Notes: generated from the sequence alone by a model not told the origin. DNA of 64,000 nucleotides from Parus major (GCF_001522545.3 NC_031776.1:24895995-24959994), one strand, 5' to 3'. Positions 14,001 through 27,850 are shown, numbered from the stretch's first letter. Translations and numbers: made by a program.

Positions 14001-15593
14001 AAAACAGGCTCAATGAAGCACTAGACAAATTCAGTTGAATTAAGGTCTGGTATTTTGGCTCAGTGAAAATTAGGATGAAATACAAGTAAATCTGGATGTT
14101 TGTATCACAATGCTCAACAGTGAATTCACAGAGTTAAGAACAAAGCACAAAGACACAAATAATTATGGCAGTTATGGAAAGTTTACTGAAGGGTAATAAT
14201 GCAATTTCAGCAGCCTGAGATAACAGAAGGAGGGAAGTAAGCTGAGCCTTGCACAGAACTAAGATGTGCTGACTGCCCATGAGCTTAGCTCTACTAAAGC
14301 AGTGCTGAGAAGTTGGACTTTCCAGTACTGCCCAATAAGTGGTAAATTTTAACATTTCCCTGTTATAAAGCTGAACTTAAAGACTTGCCTTTTCTACACT
14401 TGAGATAGCTTATTGCCTTTAAAAACAAGCCACATCTTATTATGTCAGTCTGACTTCTGGAACATAAAGACAAGAGAAAAACTGCAAAGACAGGACTGCC
14501 TGGAAAAGATTATCCTCAAGAAAAAAACAGATCCAATTTTTTAAACAAGGCACCAGTATACTCATTAGGTTGAATTTTCATTTTCAAAAGAAGGGAAAGA
14601 AAAATATGAACAGCAGTGGATGTCATGTGGCTCTTCCTCCTCACACCTGCTAAATGCTTTCTGCACATCAGTGCCTACCCAGGAGAACGGCTGCCAACTC
14701 CCAATCTGTCCTGTGTGTGACCAGCCAGCAAGCAGGGTATTTCTCAGCAAAATACTGATATTTGTAAGAAGGAATATTCCAGTACTCCTTCAACAATTGC
14801 AACCAGTTTAAATCCATCATAGCAGCGGGTCTCAAACTTGATCCTCTGAAAATGCCATTAGCAAATATTCATGTTTCAGCTCATAGACTGAAACCTATAC
14901 CCCATCCACACAAAAAATATCTTGATAAATAAAGCATATGGATAAGTGCTGAGCAGAAGTCCATGGAACCCATAATTTTTTCCACTTGTACAAAATATAC
15001 AATCAAGCCTTTATTTCAGGAGGAACAGTAATATAAATTGAATGATCATTTTTCCAATTAGTTTATTTGAAGTTCCAGCAGCAGAATATGCAAACTAGTT
15101 TATCTTGTGAATCTAAGGCCTCATGTTTTAACTTGAATGGGAACATCTCAGTACATGATCTTTAGGCTTACAGGAAGTTCTGCTTTATATTTCTTTTCTT
15201 TAAAAATGAAAAAAAACCCACCTACTAGGTCCTGACACCAAGGTGTCATCTCTTTCCATTGAGTATTTCTACTTCAAGAACCCTCTTAATAGTGGTAAAG
15301 GCCAGCTGATAATGTCAATTTTTATGCTTAATAAATAGTCATAGCTCATGATACTGGAGCTGGCTTGGAAATGCTGGAGAAGCATAGATCTTTGGTGAAA
15401 GATTTAATAGAATTATCAGAAGGAACTGTTAAGTTCAAAAAAAACTGACAACAATTTTAAAAGACACCTAATAAACACTTTCAACATCTTAGGAAAATAC
15501 CTAGTTCAGTCTTAAAATAAGCTTGGAGACTCCTAAAAAAAACTGGGAAAGCACCTCAGGTTTGTGACATTAGGGTCTCTTTGGAGCCCTAGA
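8056..15593. other. Gene-free AT-rich unique DNA
   Basis: No gene is supported. A 103-codon plus-strand frame (11804-12115) follows an acceptor-like pyrimidine run but matches nothing I know and is within chance length. There is a short CA run at 8256-8268. Around 13200-13600 the sequence is dense in homeodomain-like TAAT words and holds a reverse octamer (atttgcat, 13567-13574), so it may be regulatory, though this is unproven. The phrase gggtctcaaactt near 14828 faintly recalls a hAT terminal repeat, but no partner end was found. Confidence 0.65.
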
Positions 15594-15636
15594 GATCCTT
15601 AGAGGGACCCTTTTTCAGAGGGTCCCTCTAAGGATC
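15594..15636. repeat. Hairpin: 18-bp perfect stem, 7-nt loop
   Basis: The left arm 15594-15611 (gatccttagagggaccct) is the exact reverse complement of the right arm 15619-15636, around the loop ttttcag. Just upstream, 15573-15590 forms a weaker inverted repeat with similar words (agggtctc and gagccct), so the locus is a small cluster of foldbacks. An 18-bp perfect stem is far beyond chance for this window. The absence of any mismatch suggests recent origin or selection. I recognise no microRNA or MITE family in it. Confidence 0.9.
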
Positions 15637-18600
15637 CTAAAAGGAGGCTATGGTGTTAACAAAGTGTCCTGCTTGGTGCTGTTTGCCTGTTTGAAGCAAT
15701 CTTACAGGTGTTAACAGCTCTCTTCAAACAACATCCATGAGTTTAAAAAGCTGCCATCTTATTTGTAGCTTATTCCTCATCACAGTATCTGAGTGAAAAA
15801 GGAACCCAGGGGATTACAAACACAAAGTATAAATGCATGTATTTCTCTGCATGATCAATAGATCTAGTGATCCTATTTCTTCATGCTAGACTACAGTACA
15901 CAGAACACATAAATAAAACAGTGAAGTGAGTTGAATATTTCAGCTTGCTGGACAGGAGAGTGCCTGCATGCGTGTTTGTGCACACACATCTGAGAATTCT
16001 TTAATCTTATGCCATTTTGGCAGTGATGGAAAACTGTGAAAAATCAAAAATGTGCAAAATCAAAAATATGTATTTTCAGTATTGGCCAGCAATCATTCAA
16101 AACTTGATCCTTTAAAAGTGTGAAGTAATTCCTTCCATGAAGTGGATTAATTTTTTCTGTTCCCACGGCTGAACAACCTTTGCATATTCCATACAACAGA
16201 AACCAAAGTCTGGCTGTTTAGTGCTAATTAACAATTACAGAATACCTCTCATACTCTTAAGATCTTTCCAAAGCCTGAATTTCTGCTTATCCCAGCAGGG
16301 TGATTTTAAACAACTCCTTAATTTGGAAGCTAGTGACAAAATACTTGGGATTCTTCTGTCTAGCAGTTTTAGGTGCAAACTACTTTTGCCTATGTAGCTG
16401 GCTGAAGCTTTCCCACAGTCTGTATTCTCTAAGAGAAAAATAAGGTAAACTGGAAAGTCCCCTAAACAACTCTGTGTCACTGCAATGTAGCAAATTTCCT
16501 TTCTTATTATCCTTAGCTATACTGTGATGTATTAAATATGCAACCCACTGGAAGGAAAAAGAAGAAGAAAGATATTTGACAGTGTAGCAAAATCATCATG
16601 AAATTATTTATTCTGTTGGTTACAAATGATCTGAACTCTCAGAATTGTGAAAGAAACAGGATAAATATGCAGTTTGAGGAGAGAGGTGCTTGGGACATTA
16701 TTTTTGGGTTTAGGAGTCAGTTATATAGGAAAAAAAAAATCAGGTGCAGAATAAGTGAGAGAAATTAAGTTCCCAGACTTGAATAGATGACTTACGGGAA
16801 ATCACGACTCTTCACACTACTCACAAAAGGAGAATCACACCTTCTCATCTGTAACATCTTGTGCTTACAGAAGTGAAAGCAGTAGTAGGCTTCCCACTGC
16901 TCTGAAACAATCAATAGGAATGTGACTGCTTTGTTTCCCTAAATACTTGTTTCCCAATATTCAGAGGCAACTAGTTGTTGTAGTCATCAAGCCACTCTCC
17001 ATGATATTTGAAAAGTCATGACAGTCAGGTGAAGAGAGAATTCAAACTGATCTGATCTCCTCAACTACAGTAGCAGTGGGGTTTGATGGACTGCCTCATG
17101 CCAAGACATACTTTGTCTCATTTGATAGTAAATTATTCAGGCTTGAATTAACTAGGAATGGGCACTGCAGGAATTTCTTTGGGCTCAAGGTCAGCATGCC
17201 TTTCTGAATTCACTGCCAGTTTGCTTCACAAAGAGGCAAAAGACCCTAAACCTGCAACGTTCAGACAATCTGCTGGCTGCTCACATGTATTCCCAGTAAT
17301 TCTGGAGGGCAAATTCATAAGCTCAGCATGCAAATACATCACTGACCAGTTGTACCACTTCAAGGGTGTGCCTGTGCATAGTAATTCCATATGAGTGTCC
17401 ACAAACTAGGTCTGGATAAGCTGGGATCACTGCTTGGCTCTACACTGCACTGTGTACATGGTGATTCTCCAGCTCAGGTGTGCTAACTGCATATTCTGTT
17501 TCTCCTAATTCAATTCCCTGAATGTTGGCCAAGATGGTTTCTGCCACAGGAGCAGATACAGCAGTAACATGCAATCAATCAACTTTGCTTTAAAATCCTG
17601 TAATTTTTTTCCTGCAGCTGTTTTGACCAGCTTGTCTACAATTATTAATCAGTCAATAAAAGAAAGGTCTATATTCACTGGAAACAGCACAGGAAGAATA
17701 GTCAACATAGAGCCAGGTGGATTAATACATTTTTCCTTTCAAATATGTTGAGATGCCAAATATTGTCACTGTGTCATCCTCTCATTTAAACAAAAAATGT
17801 GTAGGAAAATATTTCAGAGATCTTATTTGATGTGGTGATGAAAATACTGAGCAAAGTGATAGAGAATCCTTTGAACATGAGGAAAAATGAGAATTTGTGA
17901 AAAGGAGTTTTCATCTTATCTCTGCAGTCAGGGAGAAAAAGGACAACCAAAAGAAGGTAGGAAAGGCCCCAGGTTAAATCAGTTCCGCTTTCAAGGTAAG
18001 CATCCATTTTTTTCACACATTCACAGGGAAAACTGCTTACAAATGTGAGTACAAGGTTAAGGAGCAGCATTTGTATCATATTGGGTGTAGCCTTGGAGAA
18101 GTAGGTATTTTTCATTCACAAGGCATAATTATCAACCCCAAAGAGAATAAAATTTGCCAAATTTTCACTAACTGATCTTTTTAATAACTTGGAGATTGCA
18201 TAGAACAACAAATACAGTCAGATTATAGATGGAAATGGAAGCTCTGAATATGTGTATGAATAGGAATGCATGCAATATTTCAATCTGCATCTCATATGGC
18301 ACAGCTTTAAGTTCTTGGGGCTAGCCTGTAACTTTGAGGTTTGGGACCTGTGTCACACCAGCTGAAGTCCCTTACCTTATTCATGGACATATTCCTGTGT
18401 TGCAGAGTCTTCACAGTCCTCAGATAGCTTTATGCATTTAACAGTTTCCCTGAACTCAGAGGGCTTCAGGATGAAAAAATCCACATATTTCTATCAAATG
18501 GATTTAGCAGCTCCCCAGAACTACAGATTAAGGCTGTATATTTTAAAGTGTTCTGAGACTAATGATGTAGTCTTCTTTATGTGAGCACTATACATAGCAC

Positions 18601-21600
18601 AGTAACTTTTTATTAGATCTCTATGTAATACTCCAATACTCATATTTATATTGCACATGATAACGTTTCATATTATGCTATGAATATTTAGCATGCATAA
18701 TGGGCTTCTAAAGGGCTTGATGCAATCTTCCTATAAAACAAAGCAAAACAAAAAGAAAAGACACAGAAGAACAAATTTTGACCAACTGTGTGCTCCATCC
18801 AGGAAAACTTCAGCATCTGCTTCATACTTTCTCTGGGGAGTCCTTCTATGCTTAAAATTAAGCAGCATCTTAAATGCTTTACTGGATTAGCTCTCTTGAG
18901 CAAAAGCACAAAATCCTACAGTTTGTCACAATATTTCTGATTTAATAAGTCCCTGTGCTTTTGTCAATTGGCATCTCAACATTAATATTTTCTAAGTAGA
19001 GTTGTTGCTTGAGTGAATAGAGGTAATAAAAATCTGTAATGTTGCACAAAGGTGATTGATTCTGTCCTTTCACTTGCCAAGATATATTTTCTGAACCAGA
19101 TTAATAGTGCAAGTTAATTGTAAAGTAGCAGCTGTTATAGTATTTTTGAACAGTTTCTGAACACAATGTTAGAAGGGATTTTAATTCCAAGGCCTTGAAA
19201 TACTATGCATATCTTTACATTCTCTCTCCTTGTTTTTTCTTCTGTGGTCATTATTTTAATGAACAGGTTTAGCTAACACCTCGCAGGGAAGGTGGGCATT
19301 AACAGACCCAATTACTATAATATCCATAGCTAATCAAGAGCTATGAAGTGGCTCAGCAGGGAGTCTAACTCATAGCCCAGGACTGATCTCTGCAGAATTT
19401 GTGTGGAAATGAAATTATCAAATTCCTACCAATACAGCTTAAGATATAGTGAATATTTGCTATGCTTTCTCTACTATCTCCCAACCCTCAAACCCTCTCA
19501 ATTGAGACATTGGTCCAACATAGGAAAAAGATTCCAAAATAACAGTAACTGAGACCAGGAACACAAATCCCCAGAGAAAGAAGGCTTTTTTCCTCCTTGT
19601 TGTTTGCATTCTTTCTGTTATTACAAGGTCCAGTACTCCATGATTACTGTGTTGATATATTCTCTAAACAGTAACTGGTAATAGAAATATATTGTGGAGT
19701 TGTGTCAACTTTGGTACAGATATTTATATTTTCATGCTCTGATATGTGTGGCATTAAAAAAAAAACCAACTTAAACCAAAATGCTATGAGTTTTACAATT
19801 TGAGTCAGAACAAAGAGATAGGTCTAAAAGGATAGTTTAAATACACATTCCTAATTAATTTTGTAAATGTAATTCATTTAAACCAAATCCCAGTGAGCTT
19901 AATATTTGCCTAAAGAAAGATTTGGCTAAGAACTTCAGAATCTGACCTTCCTTCATTTTATTTTTACTTTTTCTTCCTTTTTTTTTTTCCCACCATGTAA
20001 GCTTACTGATATAAGGGGGAAAGTAACAAATTTGTCACTTCTAAGTCATGTAAATATAGTAAAGATCACAGGCAAAAATAATGTTTCATTTCATTTTACC
20101 TCTGAACTACAAGTTTAGGATAACAATTGAAAGCAAAATTTTAGCTGCAGGAAAAGCTTTCTGAACACTTAAAGACGTGAGATAATGTTATGGGACACTT
20201 AATTTTAAGAAAGAAAAAAAAAATATTTCTTCAAGATTGAGTTTCCCCTTAAGCTAAATGCAGCAAATTTGTTTTGAGGGCTGCAATGCAGAATGTGTCA
20301 TGTTCCTTAAGAAGTGAGAAGAAAGAGTTTTCCATGTTGATAGCAGATGACAAGAAAACAAACTATATGATGAGCCAATCCATATTTGGAGTAAGGCAAT
20401 GTTAGCTGGGATGAAAATATAATTTTAAGCAAAATAAGAGTCCAAGTCCACATCATTGCACTTAATTCAAAATAAAAAGTAGAAACTTGGAAGCAGGGAA
20501 CAGTTCTGACACAAATACTCCAATATGTTCAACATTTTGGTCAGTCCTAATGCCCTAAGGTGTCTGACCAGACCAAACAGGTACAGCTGTGCATTTGTAG
20601 GCTGAACTTCTCAAAAGTAACAAAGAAGTTCCCAAAGCTGTAATTGTTGATTGTCTACTTTGACACATCAAGAAAATACATATGTTGACACTGATTTTTA
20701 CCCTATAAGAGTACAGGTACACAGTTCTCTATGAACACCTCTTCATGCAAAAAAAGATCTCTCAGAGGTAATGAAAGCACAAAGGTTATCCCTAAGCTGC
20801 TGATCCTTTCACTTTGACTGGAAAAGGTGGAAAAAAATGAAAACATAAGTGTCTTATGAAAACATTATTTCAGAATTAGGCCACAGAAAATTATTCCTAA
20901 ACAAATAATTATTTTCTTTCTCTAGGTAAAAATACTTTTGACATTCTATACATTATATAGAACTTGTTCATCTAGACCTACTGGCTACTACAGTGATTTC
21001 AGAGGATGGTTCATGATACCAAATAACAGAAGCAGAAAGAGGCTTCCTCCAAGTAAGTAATTTTTCTATCTACTTTCTAAAGCCATAGACACATCAAAAC
21101 CAAGCCCTTACTGACCAACTTTATTTGCTTAGTACCACTGCACAAATTTTAAGCCCAGGGTATCTCACCAGTTTATTTCTAAACATACAACTGCTTTTCA
21201 ATGACTCATCTCTGAACTAAATACCTTTGAAAAGTCAACTACAAGTGTCAAAACAGAGCAAGAAAAGTTCTTCTTATGTTTTGAGCTCTGCCTGATTTCC
21301 TTTTTTATAAAATACACTTGGTTATTGATAATATGAAAGAGAGAAATTATTGCTGAAAAGAGTGGATTACTGTCTGGAGCACGCACATGCAGAAAATGTT
21401 TTGAAACCATACTGGGAACTGAAGCTTATGCTGTGGAGTCAGGCTAAAATATTAGTCTTGACTGCAGACTTATCAGGTGGCTAAAGGAAAGGAGGAATTG
21501 AAAAAAATGTATAATTCAAACTTCAAGCCATTGATATTTTTTTAGGATAAAACAGAAAACAGCAACCATTACAAGCTGAACTGGAGAGAAACTATTAACA

Positions 21601-24479
21601 ATAAGGAGAATTTTGCCATGAAAATTACAAAATAATTTTAGTATTAATGACAAATTATTGAATATATTTATAAAGAATTAATGGCAACCAAGAGATTGTA
21701 ATTATCCTAACCCATATTCCCAATAGGTTTCATATAACACTTTGAAGAAAAATGTGTTTCTTTTTCATTTTGCATCTTTGAAGAAAATGTGGTTTATTGT
21801 TGATATTTTCAGCCCAAACAGACACTTCAACTGTATGAAGCCTAACAAAGGATGAAAACTATTCCAAAGTTGGGTTGCTGATACTTTTAAAAGTACAACT
21901 GTTTGACAGAAACTGTGATTTTAGTTTAAAAAAAATTACAAACACATTTCTGACAGTGTAATTTTTCCTGTTGTTAAGAGTGGACAAAAAAGAGGTGATA
22001 AAGTTAGAAACCACTCTTTCTTTTGCTCATAGTAGTGAAAATTATGATGAGAAAAAGTACTAGTTTTATATAAACTACAATGATAGTCATGTAATTTCAC
22101 GCAGAAGAAAATTTTACTTAGATGTTCAAAGACATGAGAAAATCATTCAAAATTATTTCAATCTCCTTGAGTTTTCTTCTCATGACTCCCTTTTTTCTCC
22201 CAGTCAATCAGCTCAGCTTCTAATAAAAATGGAGAAACACTCCCTGACTATAGAAAAGTGAGACCAGGTGGTGTTTCAAGTGAAACTGGAGATCAATTTG
22301 CAAATTCTTCTAATTGCACATTAGTGCTTCTAAAATGGCACAGCAGGGAACTAAGCACAAACCTCACAGAAACACTATTTTTTCCCCTCAGAAAACCCTA
22401 CTGTGCTATGCCCTGTGGGGGACCCAATCACCCTGTTTAATTTGGTTTCTTGTCATGTTCCATGGAAGAAAAATTTCAAAAAGTCTGTTCTTGTTTTAAG
22501 GTAAGACTAATCAAGTTTATACTTGAGTTCTAGAAGATTGTGTTTTCCTTGATTTACATCTTCAATCCTTCCTAGAAATTACTCTAAACACCTTCAAACA
22601 CATGTCTGACCTTTCAGAGCATAATTCCAACTATAACATGTTTGGAGGTATTCATCTAGAGGAATTTAAATCAGGTAAAAGTCCCTCTGTACACCAATGC
22701 AATGACCAGTAAAGCCTTAAAGGGTTATTTGTGATGAATATGGTTTCAAACAAGGTGATGTTTCAATGGGTATGGCTGGAAGAACAGTCTGTTTAGAGTC
22801 TCAGTGTAAATGAGGTGTTGCTGGAATACCAGCTCATGGATATATCTACCTGACTGAATTTTTACCCCATATGGTGGATGCTCATTTAGACATTGGGAGT
22901 CTTTTCTGTCTGAAATGCAAATGTTTACAATATATTTGGATGTGACACACAAGAGGCAGCAATAACTGAAGACATTCCATAGACATACCTTCCTCTAAAT
23001 AAAAAAAAGGATAAAGCAATGAGAAAACCTTGAAGAATACACAAGCAATCCAACAACTGGAGGAGAAAGAGCACTTCTCAAGGTTAGTCAGAGTAATGGT
23101 CTGGCAAAGAAAATCTCTGTCACCAAAATAAGGGGACAGTCTGCTCCTTGCCAGCCTCTGGCTGGTACTTTAAAGGGTAAAGCAATAAACAGCACACAAA
23201 CTGACAGGGTCAGAGGACAAGGAAGTCATATTTATGTGTTTGGGTTTATCAGCCTTGAAGACTCTGCAGCAAAGTAATTTTGCTTTAACTTTCTTGTGAG
23301 TAACACAACACAGTTTGGCTCAGCTCTCAAAACTACCCTAGAGAAACCGTGCACAAATGATTAGTGAGCACACAAAACCTGGAATAAAAGTAGGTGCAAG
23401 CATATGTCATGCAAACAGTCATCTCTGTTTCCAAGAAATACCAGCCTTCATTTGATAATTTTCCTGCTTTGTCCTCATATAAGACACTTTTATGTCTTTA
23501 CTTCTCTCATGACTGGCCCAGCTGTGCTGGCTGATGTAGGTGAAAATGAAGCCACACTGTGAAGCTGATCAGTGAGTGACTACCAGTCATACAAGGGTCA
23601 TATACTCCTGTATGCTCTAAAAAATAAAAATTAAAAAAAAAGGCCACAAAAATCTTTAGGAAATATAAGTTTTATTACCTTATTGGTCAATAAAACTGCA
23701 ATGTCCACAAGATCTCCAAACTGCATTGCATAAGGACTCACAAAAGGCTGAAATAGATACCTAAAAGCTGCAAGCCATACTTGGGAAACAATTTTTTATG
23801 CTTCTCCGCATGAGTTCTTTTTTCCTTGAAAGTGCACTGAATCACATAGTGTGAATACATGTTGCAAACATAAGATGAAAAACACAAATAGTAATAATTT
23901 GCCCAGCAAAAGTGGCCAATAATATGACTATTTTCTTTTTTCTACCAATCTTTTCTGGCAAAAATATACAGAACTGGCTAAGTACCTCCTCTTTGTCAGG
24001 TCAAAGTCTGGATGTCCTAAGCCATTTTTATATTTTTGACACCTTACCTTTCATTCTGTTTGTGGTAGGGTGACCCTGATATTAAATGGCTACTCAACCA
24101 TTAATGCTGTTTAAGATATACAGTGGCTCATACACATCTCATTAGGTTTAGAACTGAGATAGTGACCATTTGAGTAGGAGAGACAAAAAGATTTTAGTGT
24201 CCTCTGAACCTGATAACGGCCTTAAGGAGTACTTTATGGTTTACAGCCACAGACTCAGGAAATAGAGTGGCCACCTTTACCATTAAGAGTCAAAAGGATT
24301 TAGTACCTTATGCCCTCAATATACTTTTCAAAATTACTACAAAGTTCCAACCTTCTGGCTCTCAGCCACTAACACAAACCTACTAATTTGCCTCTGTCCA
24401 TTTTATTGTAATTGTATCTTACAGCTTGCACATGACATGAGTCCTCTTATTCAACTGTGATAAATATGAAACATAACTT
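15637..24479. other. Gene-free AT-rich unique DNA
   Basis: No gene, RNA gene or nameable repeat is supported. The longest frame is 109 codons (minus, 17786-18115), hydrophobic and lysine-rich as expected from translated AT-rich DNA. Homopolymer runs (for example T near 19978-19988 and A near 20214-20222) are ordinary. Nothing else stands out. Confidence 0.65.
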
Positions 24480-25130
24480 GGACCAGACATTTCCTTTCTT
24501 GTCCCACCAAAAGGCCAGTGAGTGACACAGGAGAGCTGCTTGCCAGCCTCTTGCCAGATGAATCCTCATCCAGACTGACTATCTGGCCAGTGATTTTCCT
24601 GAATGCAAGCCAATGCCAAGTAGCACCACTGCAACTTTTAAATAGATTAAACATATAAATGGTTTATATTAAAGGCACAAAACCCAAACAATGGATAGGT
24701 CATAGGCAAAGGTATCACAGCCTCCCTCTGCACTGTTTCACCACAGAAGGCATGCCATGATGCACAGTAGATAGCACTAGGTCCTCCTCTATGACTGCCT
24801 CTAATACAGCCCCTGACATTCAAAAACACTACACTCACTAAAACTGTGCTACATATAATTTTCCAGTTCTTCTGGTGGGTGGATATTGGTCTCCATGTCT
24901 CAACATCTGTCACTGGTACTATGGTCATGTCGATGGCTGAGACACCTTCTCAGGAAAATGATGCTATTTCTCATTTAGATGTTAAAACCTTCCTTATCAT
25001 TTCTCCCCTAAAGGAGTTTTGACTATATCTGCAGAATGCTTTGAGGATGTTGTTCCCCCTGTCCAGTAGACATCTCCTGTGGAAGTTGACTTGCCTGAAC
25101 CCAGTGCAGGAGAAGAGGGAGGACTGCAGA
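24480..25130 (-). mobile_element. Degraded PIF/Harbinger-type transposase (pseudogene)
   Basis: Read on the minus strand, this stretch carries scattered pieces that line up in order with Harbinger-family DDE transposases, the family that gave rise to vertebrate HARBI1. First, at about 25127-25026, is a patch (AVLPLLLHWVQASQLPQ and following) like the N-terminal helix-turn-helix region. In a second frame, at about 25015-24974, is SFRGEMIRKVLTSK; then, after a stop, EIASFS; then, after another stop, GVSAIDMTIVPV. The last two resemble the family's EIASFPGVIGAID core with the first catalytic Asp. In the same frame, 28 residues later, comes FLNV, followed by GSH at the family spacing (about 24826-24791); the second catalytic Asp after this His appears lost. 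A third frame, about 24580-24500, gives AF...SLDEDSSG...SSSP, compatible with the C-terminal region. It has at least two stops and two frame changes, so it is dead. No terminal inverted repeats were found. The family assignment is my alignment from memory. Confidence 0.55.
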
Positions 25131-27771
25131 TAGCAGACAGGCTTTCCAGAGTGAACAGCAGCAGAAGCTGAAGTGCAGCAGATGAGATGGGTGTGGTTCA
25201 ATGTAAGCAGCATTGGATGACAAGCAGCACTGGAAGCAGCCACCAAAATGGTGCTCCTCAAACCTTTATTGTGTTTTTTACATTTTATTTCCTGTCTTTA
25301 ATATTTGCTTGGGGAATTATGTCCTTCTAGTGTTGAAACAATTAGCAGCTTAATGCCAATTTATTTAACCACGATTTCACTCTGGTGTTCATCCAATACA
25401 TCTATCTTTTTCTCATTACAGATATTAATTTAACCTGCACGTGGAACCCAGTCTGTGCACAAAACCTTTAATCACCCTCATTACTCCTCAGAAAGCACAG
25501 ACATTTACAATTCACCTTTTGTTATGGTTATGAATAGAACAACCTTCCTTTCAGTCATTTCATTATGTGCTTCTTTACCAAACCTGAGAAAAACACAAAA
25601 CTGATTTTGGTTCTGCAAAGTTGCAAATGGCACTAATGGTATGAAGAAAAATTTCACCACTTCTTGATATTTCATTTCAGGGCTGGTATTGCCTGACCCT
25701 AGAGTGGACTTACCTGACACAAAGACGCCCTTGAGCTTTTGCTGGTCTTTACCCAGCACAGAATTCCCAGCAAATCTTGAATTCTCCATAGTGATATCAG
25801 ACTTCTTTTGTCAGAGTCATCCTTTAGAATTTTAGTGTTAACAAAGTGATGTGAAAGACCATAACAGACAGTCTGAATTATAGCTAAGATAATAACAAGG
25901 TAGCTGCAAATGAGGCACCTATAATTTCCTGGGGTTTGTTGTTACCTTTCTTTGATATTCATATCCATTTCATGTCCATTTTTTTCCAAGTTGCTGGCCT
26001 TTCACCAGTATCCAGTGCCTTGGATTTTTTTGCTGTTTTTAGTGGGTTTCAGCATCACCTCAACTACATGTGCAGCATTGTAGTTATCATTAAATTAACT
26101 TCCCCTTTACTTCCACCTCACTAGATAAGGAATTCTGTACCAGAAGTAAAAGTGGCCCGTCCAAACTGAAGAAATGGAGAGTCTCATTTGGTAGAGGATT
26201 AAAATTATGCCTCATTAACAACAAACCAGAACACAGCCATGCAATCTGATTAACAGATTTTTATTTATTCTGTAGCCTTCACTATTTTTTTTCTCCTTTG
26301 CATTCACTAATAACATGCCTCCAATTTTCTGCTAATGAATTAGACTTCAGCTGTACAGCATTAAGCTTTTCTTCATCTTGTTCCACTGGATACATTGTTT
26401 GCTTGAAATAAACCCTTTACAAGTGAATGAATATTAGCCCTAAGCCTATAGTTATGAATGAAAGCTTGTTTGTGATAGCAAATTGAAGTACAGATAGACC
26501 TTTGATGTCATTACCAAATATTTTGTATTAAGTGCAAAGCAAAGATGCAATGTTAACTAACACAGAATATTACACCAGGGGAGGAGGAAAAAAACTGTTT
26601 ATTTTGATTAGGATTCTTAGATAGTTCCAACAATATTTTTCCTTAAGGAAAACTGACTTCATTAAAATACACGTGTACTTTTTCACCTCGCATACATTTC
26701 AGATAACCTCTTTCTAAAATAACAGCTACAAATTGGCTCATTCGTGATACAAGAAGTTTGCTTCACCCTGATTATTTATTGTCCAGTGGCAAAAATAAAT
26801 AAATCTTTAATTAGTATTTTGATCTCATTTGCCTCCAACTACAAAATATCATTTTTTGCTTTTTACCAAGAAAGTGGGTGTAATCAGACCTTTATCTTCA
26901 GTAGCTGTTAGATGTTCTACTGCATGAAAATGTGATTTTGTCCATAGTGTAGACTGGCCATATCTTCTGTAAGCCATGTATTGCAGATGGGTTTCTCAAT
27001 TAAAAATACCCAACAAAACAGAAAAAAAAAAAACCAACAAAAAAAACCCCGAAGAACCCTACCATGGAAGTTTTCAAGATGAAATTTTTGACTAACAAAT
27101 ATTTTGTTTCCACATGCACAGTCATACCTATATTAGAGAAGCACGAGATAGGAGGTTGCCAAAGTAAAAACTACATTAATAAAACAAGCAAAGAACACTT
27201 GCTAAATATCTCACAAATCCTTAAACTGCTTTCTGCAGCATCCAGTAGCAGTTATAGGACTGCATTTTCTACTTCTCAAGTGAAAGTTTAGGGAGAAGAG
27301 TAACAATGCTCTTTTTGAACTCACTTGCACTTGCCAGAGAGTGTGTCCTCCTCATCCAGGCAAGATCATCAGGCACAACTTCTTTGGCTCACCAGTTGCA
27401 TACTCTTGTACTCTTATTAGTGTGCCTTGAGTCATTGAATTTTTCACACATCACAAGCAGTAGAACCATTTCTGATAGAATTTTCTCTGATGAGCTCAGA
27501 AAAGGCCTCTATTCACCTTCTTTGTTGGAAGTATGAGACACTTTGCAGGTGAACACTGTCAGGAGTGTTCTTTTATTTAAGGGGAAGACTTTCCATTCAT
27601 TTTCTGGTTCTGTTACTGAGATGTGACATACAGTTTTGAATTTCAGCTTGATTTCAGTCCTTTTTTAAAGATCGGTGTTCAGCAAAAGCACAGTGGCCTC
27701 AAGAAATTTACATCCAACTTCTGAGTGTTTAGGGAGTGGCAATGAATAGTAATAGTAAAAATAAGTAATGA
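25131..27771. other. Gene-free unique DNA beside the Harbinger fossil
   Basis: No gene is supported. The open minus-strand frame continues to 25261 and may include more of the transposase N-terminus or its flank, but I see no family motif. A 94-codon minus frame at 25505-25789 is unrecognised. From 26240 to 26560 the sequence is TAAT-rich with few simple repeats, giving the look of conserved non-coding DNA without proof. An A-rich low-complexity tract lies at about 27018-27050. Confidence 0.6.
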
Positions 27772-27798
27772 ACACACACACACACACACATGTGTATG

Positions 27799-27831
<33 letters not shown>

Positions 27832-27850
27832 ATATATATATATATATGTA
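27772..27850. repeat. Compound (CA)n-(TA)n-(TG)n-(TA)n microsatellite
   Basis: An uninterrupted CA run (27772-27790) is followed by tgtgtatg, a long TA run, a TG run (about 27820-27830) and another TA run. The CA and TG blocks are complementary and flank the TA block, so one strand can fold into a hairpin and the duplex could extrude a cruciform. The tract is probably length-polymorphic. Overlapping frames rich in His, Thr, Tyr and Ile here are artefacts of the repeat. Confidence 0.95.

Noticed and set aside
14821..14845. hAT-like terminal sequence (gggtctcaaactt)
   Set aside because: The similarity covers only about a dozen bases, with no opposite terminal repeat and no 8-bp duplication found.
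15594..15636. microRNA precursor or rho-independent terminator
   Set aside because: The stem is too short and too perfect for a typical microRNA precursor, there is no conserved mature sequence I know, and this is not bacterial DNA.
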